29,584 nt of DNA, from NCBI GenBank assembly GCA_001430745.1, contig KQ481967.1:154294-183877 (forward strand), in the 5' to 3' direction. Below the pieces are notes generated by a model that made no database searches, had not been told where the DNA came from, and saw only the letters and a program-made list of their open reading frames with translations. The number at the start of each line of letters is the position of its first letter. Position 1 is the stretch's first letter. Of this stretch, positions 21,501 through 29,584 are shown one piece after another. This stretch comes from Auxenochlorella pyrenoidosa (Eukaryota; Chlorophyta; Trebouxiophyceae; Chlorellales; Chlorellaceae). The position numbers and the translations under genes are program-made.

Positions 21501-21894
21501 AGCCGGCGCGGCCCAATGGTCGCGCCCGTGCTGGCAGGGGCACATGTACGCCCGTGACTGCCTTGCGGTTGCCGTGCGGTTGTCGCAGGAAAGTGTGCTC
21601 CTGGCGCACGGCACTGGCGGGTGGTGCATGCAGCGCTGCCACTGCTCTGCATGCGGGGCGGGCGCGCAGGTGCTGCTGTGGCCTGTTGTCTGAAAGGCAG
21701 GCCAATTGGGATGCTGCAGAGACCAGCCGCATTCCCCGGCCCATGGCGCCTGCCGGCGTCCCAGCGACCCTGCCCCTGCCGCCCCCCCCGCCTGCCTGCA
21801 GAGCGTGAACACGCTAGAGGATGCGGTGGCAGCCATGTCCATCATCCTCAACGGGGACCCGCGGCACGTGCAGCTGAGCAAGAAGAATGGCTGA
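18588..21894 (+). CDS. Pyridoxamine-phosphate-oxidase-like FMN split-barrel protein, probably plastid-targeted
   Basis: Eight exons (18588-18774, 19165-19329, 19545-19680, 19931-20090, 20253-20378, 21030-21126, 21336-21475, 21802-21894) give 367 residues. The fold resembles plant chloroplast proteins annotated as pyridoxamine 5'-phosphate oxidase family, related to the glutamyl-tRNA-reductase-binding/CREG-like split barrels. Visible blocks are VRNLVEQAQFAHLCTIM, GYPFGSLVDFAADGAGHPIF, SPLAIQTRNLLEDPRCSVVV, ARVTIFGEVYKL, AVHFRMNRILDIYFVGGFG and WVDVEEYSRAQPDPI. A DUF2470-like tail follows: FISIDGRGADVRVRKGG, then VNTLEDAVAAMSIIL. The N-terminal ~60 residues are basic, Ala/Gln-rich and Cys-containing, as in algal transit peptides; this is inference. 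Real oxidase activity is doubtful, since these homologues are not proven enzymes. Exon 5 and the 651-bp intron after it have clearly lower GC3/GC than the rest. An upstream ATG (18366) is an alternative start. Confidence 0.85.
20546..20584 (+). repeat. Short direct repeat and palindrome in intron 5 of the split-barrel gene
   Basis: GATCGAAGCT occurs at 20546-20555 and again at 20575-20584. The first copy overlaps the perfect palindrome CGAAGCTTCG (20549-20558). They lie in the AT-richer part of a long intron. No function is known; it could be a remnant of an insertion or simply chance. Confidence 0.5.
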
Positions 21895-22646
21895 GCTGTG
21901 GCAGCGCGGCTCGTGCCGCAGCGGCCTGCGCCGAGGGCTTGCGGCACCGCCCAGTTTTTTCCCCAGGCCTAGAACTTTTGTCCGATGCTGCATGACCCTG
22001 TCCCCGCTGCCACTTCCTGCTGCACCTGGCGCTCATTCTATTTGCACCTGCTGCCCCTCTCCCTGCTGCCGCTCCTGCAACCCTTGGCCTGTCGCGGCGC
22101 TGGCGCAGCAGCCCTGGCTCAACCAGCTTTGATTCTGCGAATCCCCCCCGTTCTGCTTCAAACGTGATATCATGTTGTTATGCTGACGCTTCACATGCAA
22201 GTTCCTGACCCCTGTCAGTTGCGCCTCGCCAACTGGTCCGATCCCATCGCGCCGCCGTTCAGCGACCCGGTGCTGAGAGGCTGCCATCGCGGTTCACGAC
22301 GGTTCTTGAGCATCCGGATCCGGTGTGTGACGGGCCCAATCGCGAACAGTCGCCTCCTAGAGCTAGTGGCAGCAGGTGGCGCTGGGCAGCGCCAGCGTGG
22401 GCAGGGCAGCACCGGCCCTCATGAACGCGAGGCCTAGCTTGACCGGGCATCTCCTCCATGTGCACGCTACCCCCTCCAGCTCGCTTCTAGCAGCCCCCGT
22501 GGTCGTTCCACGCTTGCTCATCTTCAGATGTCACGGACCAACCAGTAGTTCCTTCTCAACGCCCAGAGTCAGCACTCGGCTGCCTTTGCGTATTTGCATT
22601 CAAACAAGAGCCTTCTGGCGAAGCGGCGCACCCCCAATTGGCGGCC
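21895..22646. other. Intergenic: split-barrel gene 3' UTR and protease promoter
   Basis: No gene is supported. The first half is a pyrimidine-rich 3' UTR, and the second half, ending at the protease ATG, is the presumed promoter. No TGTAA on the + strand and no clear TATA box were found. Confidence 0.5.
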
Positions 22647-25604
22647 ATGCGCGCGATCCCGCTGCTCTTGGTTGTGGCGGCCACCCTCGCTGCCGGCGCC
22701 CCAAACGGGGCCCTCGACTCGGAGATCACCGACATCATCATTGGTCTGACCGATGACACTGCCGTCGAGGTGCAGCACGACTTTACGGTCGCCTCTGCCG
22801 CCGCCGCCGATGCTGCTGGCGACCTTGGCAAGCCCATCGGCCGGCGCTTGCGCCGCCTGCCCCGAAACACGGGGGAGACCCTCGAGCAGCAGCTGCAGCG
22901 CCTGAGCGGTATGAAGGGTGAGCCAAGCGCCGCGCACTGCTCCCCTTCGGTCGCAGACTAGCTTTCACACATGTATCTGTCAGCGCTCGTGTTGCGCCCA
23001 GTCCCGACTTGTTTGCAAGCCGTTTTACACCTGTGAGCACCTCCCCCGCCTCTTGTGCTTGCAGGCGTCAAGTATGCGGTGCCCGACCTGCGCGTCACGC
23101 CTGCTGCGCTACGCCCCGACGGCGGCGTTGGCGCCGCGGTGCCGCAGACCCTGCCCGGCGGCGGCTCCCGGGGGGTGTTCCACGCCTACCAGTGGGGCAT
23201 GTCACGAGTGGGCGCCCAGTATGCCTGGTCCATTGCCACCGGGGCCAAGGACAAGGAGTCTGCCGTGACTGTGTGTGTCGTGGACTCGGGCATCGACGAC
23301 AAGTGAGGGTGGGGTGCCCGGGGGAAGGGGCAGGGGCGCATAGTGGAGAAAAGCAGGGCAGGATCAGGCACTTTGATGGGGCAGGGTTGAGGCTGTGTGG
23401 TTGAGGACGCTGGCAAGCACAGGGCATGCATTGCTGGGCGCATCAATTTTGCTGCTTTCCATCAATAATGGTGGCGATTGCCTGGGGGCCCCGCCCATCC
23501 ACCCAGCAGCTGGACTTTCTGGTTAATGCCCACCCTTCATCCCACCCCCAAACCTGCGCAGGCACCCGGGCCTGAAGCCCAACCTGGCCCAGGGTGTGGG
23601 CATGAACGCGGTCAACGGGGAGGACGAGTTTGACCTGACAGATGTGCTGGGCCACGGGACCACGCTGGCGGGGGTCATTGCTGGCACTGGCGCTGAGGAC
23701 GGCCCCGTGGGCCTAAACTGGGACAACGTGAGGGCACCTTCCACCCCATCCCCTTTGAGAGCAGAACCTTGATTTCCGGGGAGGGGTGATGGGTGCAGAG
23801 TGGCAAATGCCTGCCCAGTGCTGAACGCATAGGCGGGCCTGGGCAGCTGGCAGGCAACGAGTGCCTGCCCTTGAAAAAAGGTCGGGCACTCGCCCTACCC
23901 GTCTTGCCCACCCTCTCACATGAGCGATCTTCCGTCCCTCCTGCCCCTGCAGGTCAACCTGCTGTCCTGCAAGTTCATGGGCCCCGCCGGCTACGGATCC
24001 ACCTCGGACGCGGTGCAGTGCATCGACTTCTGCCTGGCCCAGAAGGCCCACATCATCTCCGCCTCCTGGACCACCGGCACGCTGCCCAACCCGCCGCTGG
24101 AGGAGGCAGGTGGGCGCAGACAGCCGCAGGGTGCACCCAGGGGCCAGCGCACGGCACCTGGTGTGTTCCAGCATGCTCACGATCTGAATGCGTGCCTGCA
24201 CCCGGGTATGGTGTTGCATTCTGACCACAGCCTCATGATCCCGCAAATCCTGGCCCCTCCCCTTCCTACAGTGGCCCGGACTGCCGAGGCGGGCGCCCTG
24301 CTTGTGCTGGCAGCCGGCAACTTTGGCGCCAACATGAAGCAGGTGGGGCGCTGTTGCGGTTCTGTTGACTGATGGCCAATCCTGCAGGGCCTCTTGCAAG
24401 CGCCGTGCGTTGCAGTGCTGCAGGGAACATGCGCCGGCAGCGGGATGCCCAACCCATGAACGTTGCGACATTGCCACACCAGCATGCACCCACTGGCGCC
24501 TGCCGACACAACACCTCCCCTCCCTCCCCCGCTCGCAGGTCCCCTACTACCCGCAGGTCTACTCGCGCAAGTACGACAACGTCCTGGTGGTGGCCGCCTC
24601 AGACGACTACGACGAGCACATCTTCTTCTCCAACTTCGACCCCTCCTCCGTGCACCTGTCAGCGCCTGGCGTCATGTGGGTGCTGCGGGGCACAGGGGCG
24701 GTGAAGGGGCAAAGGGCACTTGGGTGGGGTTGGGCTCAAGGGCTCAATGTTGTGGGTGCGCATCATGCGCGGCGAGTCAGAATCTGCTGTAAGACGGGCA
24801 GCCAGCCAGGGCAAGCGCCTGCTAGCCGATATTTCCTTGACAATATCCCTCCTGTCATTCCACGCGGCTGCAGGATCTACACCACTGCTGTGGGCGGCAT
24901 GTACAACTGGACTTCCGGCACCTCGATAGCCGCGCCCTTTGTGTCGGGTGCAGCTGCACTGCTGCAGGCGGTGGCACAGGCGAGCCGCAGGGACGATGGC
25001 AGCGGCGTGTAGAAGGCTTCGGCTCACCAGGGTGAAGGGGGCGTGCAGTCTGGAGCCAGAAAGCACCGTTTGGCGACAGATGCCGACAGCTGCGCACCTG
25101 CTCACCTCGCACTCTGCCCTGCCCACCGCTTGCCCCCCTCTGCAGGACAGGCTGGGCACCCCTCTGTCGGCCGCCGAGCTCAAGCAGCACATCCTAGACA
25201 GCGTGGAGCGCTTGCCCGCCCTGCTGGGCCGCACCTCCACCGCCGGCCGGCTGCGCGTTGACTGGGCGCTGCAGCTGCTGCTGGGCAAGAAGCTGTCCCC
25301 CGCCACGCCCTGCCTGGCGCGGCCCGGCCAGCGCAGCAGCAAATGCCGCGGCGGGCGCGGTGGCGGGCGGCTGCCGGCCCGGCGCAGCCTGGTTGAGATG
25401 GGCGAGGGCGAGGTTGACGGCGCAGGCAGCAGCGTGGCGGCAGCAGCTGGGGACAGGCCCCACAGCCGGCCGTTCCGTAGCGCAGAAATGCAGCGGGAGC
25501 TGGTGCGCCAGCTGGAGCAGCAGGGGCAGCAGCAGATGGCCAGTGAGCAGGGGGCTGGCCTGCGGCGCCGCCAGCGCCGCATGCAGGCAGCTGCTCCCTT
25601 CTAA
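22647..25604 (+). CDS. Secreted subtilisin-like serine protease (family S8)
   Basis: Eight exons (22647-22917, 23065-23302, 23562-23727, 23953-24109, 24272-24342, 24539-24675, 24874-24979, 25146-25604) give about 534 residues. A signal peptide (MRAIPLLLVVAATLAAGAP) is followed by a probable I9-type propeptide (to ~residue 95, ending near MKGVKYAVPDLRVTP). The mature domain begins at YQWGMSRVGAQYAW. The catalytic triad is complete: Asp164 in VCVVDSGIDD, His201 in LGHGTTLAGVIAG and Ser364 in GTSIAAPFVSGAAALL, with the oxyanion Asn294 in LVLAAGNFG. GHGTT replaces the usual GHGTH; the second His is not catalytic. The C-terminal ~110 residues are low complexity and end in an Arg-rich helix (GLRRRQRRMQAAAPF). 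The protease likely acts outside the cell, in the wall or in the vacuole. The last intron is best read with a GC donor (CAG|GCGAGC at 24980); GT alternatives at 24971 and about 25007 also keep frame and would change a few residues. Confidence 0.9.
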
Positions 25605-26354
25605 CTAGGCGCACAGATCTTGACCATTCCATAGTACATTACATGATTGGCTGCTTGCTGCGTTATCCTCTCTTTCCACACTGCCGCGCCCCTCCCTACC
25701 CTGGAGCGGATCCGTCTCTGTGCTCCTGCCCTTGCCTGCAGCCTCGAAAATGCATGAACACACGCTGAAACCTATGCCTTGCTACACTTCATTCGATTGT
25801 CATTCATGATTCTTGATTGGTTCTGCATGTGAATTCACCATGCATATGCAAAGTCAAGAGGCACTGGGTTGGAAGGGGTGGAGCAGTGCTGGGAGAGGTG
25901 GATATGAACCAGCGATCAGAGTCTCCATTTGAAGCCAGCTGCACGAGGCGTGCCTAATGCATCCTGCTGCCTGCTGCGTCCACTGACGCCCCGCAGCTGC
26001 AGCCGTGTTACACGCCAGGCCGTTGAGAAGGAGCATAAGTGATACAGAGGCGCAGGCAAGCAGACCGACCCTTGCAGGGCGCATTCAAGGGGAGGATAAG
26101 CAAGCAGACAATTGTGAGCACTGGGGGCATCGAGTAATCAGAGGAAACGATGGGGGTGCCACAAGAAACAGCAGCGCCAAGGACTGGAATTTCCAAGGGA
26201 GGCAAACAAGAGCTAGTGCTAGGTCCATCATCTTTCAAGAATGGCTAATAAGTTGAGCGCAGGGCAAGCACAGCGGGAAGAGAGGCGCTGCAATAGCCTG
26301 CTTGGCAGCCTGCCAGCGCTCGGTCGCGGGCGAGACAAAGTGTCCCCCTGCTCC
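25605..26354. other. Convergent 3' region between protease and coiled-coil genes
   Basis: About 750 bp holding two tail-to-tail 3' UTRs, noticeably AT-richer than the coding parts. Minus-strand TGTAA motifs lie at 26008-26012 and 25639-25643. No + strand TGTAA was found. Small open frames here have no support. Confidence 0.55.
26008..26012 (-). terminator. TGTAA poly(A) signal of the coiled-coil gene
   Basis: TTACA on the + strand reads TGTAA on the minus strand, about 343 nt beyond the stop codon at 26355. A second copy at 25639-25643 is a weaker, more distal alternative. Confidence 0.5.
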
Positions 26355-29300
26355 TCACGCAATGCGGCTGCTGCCAAGGTGGCTCATGGCGTCTTCGTCG
26401 CTGCTGCCGTCTGACACCAGCGTGCTGCGCCGAGAGTGGCCGTTGCTCTGCAGGCGCAAGGTGGGAGGCCGGCATCGGAGCGGGGGCGCAGGGTGGGAAG
26501 AGCACAATACCTGCTGCCAGCAAGACCCAGCCACCCTGGTCGCCTGCCTCAAAACATCTGCAGCGGCTGTCCAGGTCCAAGAACATCCTGTCCGCGTACA
26601 TCATTTTACAAACCCTTGCCCCGCACCCCTGGCCCCCAGCCCCCACCTGCAGCTCCTCCAGCGCTTGCCGCATGGCCTCGCGCGTCATGCCGCCGCGGCT
26701 CTCGCTGTCGTAGCTCAGGCTGCACACCAGAGACGCACGCGGGGGGAGGCGGGGGGGGGGGGGGGGGGGGGGGATGGTGGAGTGTGGGGGTAGGTAGGGT
26801 GGGGTGTGGATCGTAGTGGGGTTGGGTTGAGGGGCTGCAAGGCGGCTACATAACATGCATGCTCCTCCTGCCTGGCCAGTTGGCCCTGCCAGGTGCTGCA
26901 CAGGGCAAAGAGGATTGCGCTCAGCGCCGACCCAGGGGCGCACGCTGCCGCAGGCCCTGCCCAGCGGAACGGCCGCCTCACTTGAAGGAGGGGGCCCCCA
27001 CAGGCGGCCCGGCCTTGCGCCCCGCCAGCCTGCGCAGCTGCACCGTGATGCGCACGCGCTCCACCGCCTGCGTCAGCGAGCCGATCAGCTCCCCCAGGTC
27101 CTCGTTGGACATGTAGTCCAGGTTGTAGCCCTGGGGGGGGGGGGAGGGGGGCGAAGATGGGTCAAGGGTTGAGCAGGGGCGTGAAGGCAGCGCTCAGGTT
27201 AGTCTGGGGTGGGGAGATGGAGGGATGGGGGAGGGAGACACGGAGCGGGCGCAGCCGGCAAGCCGCAGCGCGGCACGGGCGGGAGGCGAGCCATGCCCCC
27301 ACGGGCCCCACCTGCAGGTTGTTGTTCTGCGCGTCCAGCCGCTCCAGCTCCTGCCGCAGGTTCTTGTTCTCAGAGTCCAGCTCCCGCAGCTGCACCTGGA
27401 CCTGCGGGTTGGTGGTGGTGGTGGTGGTGAGTGGGGGCGAGAGGGGGGGAGGGGGAGGGGGGGGGGCACCCGGGCGGTGGTGTCGGCGCTGCCAGCGCGG
27501 AGGGGGGCTGCCTGGGGTTCGACGGCAGGAGTTTTGGAGAGAGCGCCTGCCAGTGGCGTGGCACCGGCACCTGCACTCCTCGGCCCGGCGCCCGTCCGCG
27601 CGCTGCGAGCCCCCCCCGCGGCAGGGCCCACCTGCTCCTCCAGCCCCGTCAGCGTGTCCAGCACGTGCCGCTGGTTGCTCAGCTGCTCGTCCTTGCGGCG
27701 GATCGACTCGAGCACCAGCAGCACCTTCTCCTCCATGCGCAGCACCTGCAGGTGGGGCAGCCATGTTGGACAGTGGGGCGGGGTGACACCGGCGCTGAGA
27801 GAGACGGTCGGCGCCGTCTTGTTCGACAAGCCAGGCCAAGCCAGGCCAGTGCACTCCTGTCAGAGGCTGCCACCGCTGAGGCCAGGGCAGGACAGGGGAG
27901 GGGGCAGCAGGGGACGGGGCGCCCAGCAGCGCATGCCGAGAGACCGGGTCAGCCGAGCAAGATCCCAAGGGTTCAGCGGGTGCCCGCCGCCCGAGCACCT
28001 TTTCGGCGAGCACGTGGTCGTAGCCGTGGCGCAGCGGCTTGGCGGCAGCCTGGTGAAGGGGTGGGTGGGGCAGGGTGAGGACAATCAAGAGGGGTCGGAG
28101 AGCGAAGGTGTTGTGGTGCACCTGCAGGAGTGCCCTTCACATGCGTCGCCAGGGATGCCCAAGGCACGCCCACCCTTCCAAGCTGGCAGGGGCACCCAGG
28201 CAGGGCAGGGCAGGGGGACGGCAGGAGGGTCTGTGACGCCAGGCAGCTCGCACCTCGAGCTCGGCAAGGTCCTCCCCCTCCTGCTCCGGGTCCGCATCCA
28301 GCCCATAGTCAATGCTCTCTGCATGGGGGCAGGCAGGCAGGCAGGCGGACGGGTGGGAACCCCCACTCGCTGCGGCACTCTGCATCCGCAGGCCTGTGCC
28401 GCTGCAGCCGCAGGCCTGCGCCAGCCCCTGGCCGCAGCGGTGCCGACGTTGCCTGGCGGCCTCCCACCGCACACCCAGCTGCTCTGCTGCTGCCTCAGAC
28501 CCTCTGCTGTCCCAGCCGCCCTGCCGGCATGGGAGGCGGCCATCCCCCCGCCCCCCCCGGGCCAGGGCTCTCACCTGGGTCGACCCCTGTGGCCGCCGCC
28601 AGCCTGCGGCGCATGCGCTCCAGCGCCAGCGCCAGCTTGCCGCTGTGCTCGTCCGCCGCCTGCAGCTGCGTCTGCATGAAGTCCCGGTCTGCCAGCATGA
28701 CCTGCGGGGCCAGGGGGCAGTTGAGAGGGTGGGTGCGCGGGTAGGAGGGCGCACATGCAGGAGAGCAAGTCGAGATGAGCAGCACTGTGGGGTGGGGAGC
28801 CCTGCACTGAAAGCGGGGCCGAACAAGAGAAGCAGGGCGGACCGTGCAGCATGCCACTGCGCCAACCGCGCACAGCACTGCATGCAGCGAGCCATGCGAG
28901 CGCATGCGCGCAGCCCGGGCTCGCTGCCCAGCCCGCACGCAAGCATGCATGAGCTCCCACCGCCCGGCGCCAACCCTGCGCGCACCCCACCCCGCAGCCC
29001 ACCTGCATGGCCACGTCGTCCTCGCCGCCGGCGTCGTCGCGCGCCGGCGCCCCCCGCCCCTTCATGCTGTGGATGGTGTGCAGCATGCGGTCGCGCTCCA
29101 CCAGCTCGTCGGCCAGCACCGCCACCTGGCGGCGCAGCAGGTCGGCCTCCACCTCGTGGCACTCGCTCAGCAGCCTGGGGGTGGGGTGGGGTGGGGTGTG
29201 TGTGTGTTGGGGTGGGGGGGGCGCGCCCGCTCGTCACAAGGCGGGCACTCGCTCGCTCTGTGCCAGTGCAGCAGGCCTTTGGGAGCCAGCGACAAAGGGC

Positions 29301-29584
29301 TGTGGCAACAGCTCCCCTGGAGGCACGTCCTGCCCAGCCTGGCCATAAGGTGCATGCTCGCTCCTTTGGCGACCCGAGCTCAGCCCGTGCCCCTTGCCCT
29401 CCCGCTTCCAGGCCCTGGCCGCCTTGGCTTGGTGTGTGGCCAGCTCCCCACTTCTCGGGAGGCGGGAGCCTCCGGCCGCCCACCTGGCTGTCGAGGCCTG
29501 CTCCAGGGCCTGCCCCGGGAAGAGCGCCCCCGCGCCGCACACCCCGCCCACCGTGGCAGCCACATCGGCAGCCGGCGGGGGCGG
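26355..29584 (-). CDS. Coiled-coil/leucine-zipper protein, 3' part (5' end outside window)
   Basis: Ten exons (29484-29584, 29003-29174, 28575-28701, 28254-28318, 27999-28049, 27632-27745, 27312-27401, 26982-27130, 26647-26719, 26355-26447) join in frame to 344 residues ending at TGA 26355. The start is off the window edge. Predicted helical blocks: ECHEVEADLLRRQVAVLADE, DRDFMQTQLQAADEH then LALALERMRRRL, an acidic linker (ADPEQEGEDLAELE), VLRMEEKVLLVLESIRRKDE, then a leucine zipper encoded by exon 27312-27401 with Leu at every seventh residue. NLDYMSNEDLGELIGSLTQA follows directly, then VERVRITVQLRRL; zipper plus this region recalls the MADS K-box layout. The last exon is Ser-rich (SRRSTLVSDGSSDEDAM) and may be phosphorylated. 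No motor, kinase or DNA-binding domain is visible, so I give no function; a cytoskeletal, centriolar or oligomerisation role is only a guess. Confidence 0.72.
26751..26773 (+). repeat. 23-base G homopolymer in a coiled-coil gene intron
   Basis: An uninterrupted run of 23 G on the + strand, C on the coding strand, ends about 31 nt upstream of the acceptor of exon 26647-26719. It serves as a pyrimidine tract and is a likely site of length polymorphism or assembly error. Shorter G runs occur at 27133-27142 and 27461-27468 in neighbouring introns. Confidence 0.85.
28329..28345 (+). repeat. GGCA tandem repeat
   Basis: About four copies of GGCA within an intron of the coiled-coil gene, a short microsatellite with no evident role. 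Confidence 0.6.

Noticed and set aside
25870..25990. tRNA-like B-box resemblance on the minus strand (GGTTCATATCC)
   Set aside because: The T-stem does not pair (GCTGG against CCACC), and no A-box or acceptor stem could be found.
26979..26984. Stop codon TGA right after PSFK as the end of the coiled-coil gene
   Set aside because: The same bases form a strong donor (AA|GTGAGG) that joins in phase to an exon encoding LSYDSESRGGMTREAM and then a Ser-rich terminal exon. Early termination by intron retention is still possible.
27225..28679. 484-codon + strand open frame
   Set aside because: Antisense to the coiled-coil gene. It spans several clear introns and G/C runs and has no family sequence.
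1..29584. CRISPR arrays, insertion sequences, viral genes, toxin systems
   Set aside because: No regularly spaced repeats, transposase, integrase, capsid or polymerase-like sequence was found. All strong coding signal belongs to intron-containing algal nuclear genes.

Overview
This window is nuclear DNA of a GC-rich, intron-dense green alga, most likely of the Chlorella lineage (Trebouxiophyceae). That placement is an inference. It rests on strong G/C bias at third codon positions, many short GT(G/A)-AG introns with pyrimidine-rich acceptors, Ala/Gln low-complexity tails, TGTAA-type poly(A) signals, and plant-type families (RWP-RK, B3, SAM-containing SNM1, a chloroplast-type FMN split-barrel protein). 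The species cannot be named from sequence alone. There is no sign of operons, CRISPR arrays, viral genes or transposons.

Layout: (1) 1-1330 (+), the 3' end of an Ala/Gln/Met-rich protein. (2) 2046-3969 (-), a six-exon reticulon-like ER membrane protein. (3) 4717-7150 (-), an RWP-RK transcription factor with its DNA-binding domain at the extreme N-terminus. (4) 8134-13438 (-), a 14-exon SNM1/PSO2-type MBL-beta-CASP DNA repair nuclease with a zinc finger and a SAM domain. (5) 13702-15622 (+), a bacterial-type ribonuclease HII, head-to-head with gene 4. (6) 16311-17924 (+), a B3-domain protein. (7) 18588-21894 (+), a pyridoxamine-phosphate-oxidase-like FMN split-barrel protein, probably plastid-targeted. 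(8) 22647-25604 (+), a secreted subtilisin-like serine protease. (9) 26355-29584 (-), the 3' part of a coiled-coil/leucine-zipper protein. Exons were joined by hand from splice consensus, intron phase and family conservation. All nine models keep frame, but starts and a few junctions remain unproven.

The genes do not form a pathway, as expected for a eukaryotic chromosome. The one suggestive pairing is the divergent SNM1 / RNase HII pair, with 263 bp between start codons. Both gene families act in genome maintenance. I found no clearly novel multi-gene system. The most interesting items are the SNM1 domain layout with two PIP-like motifs, the shared promoter, two GC-AG introns, a 14-nt microexon and a stop-free retainable intron in the B3 gene, a one-exon leucine zipper, a perfect G-quadruplex at the reticulon 3' acceptor, and a compositionally odd block inside gene 7.
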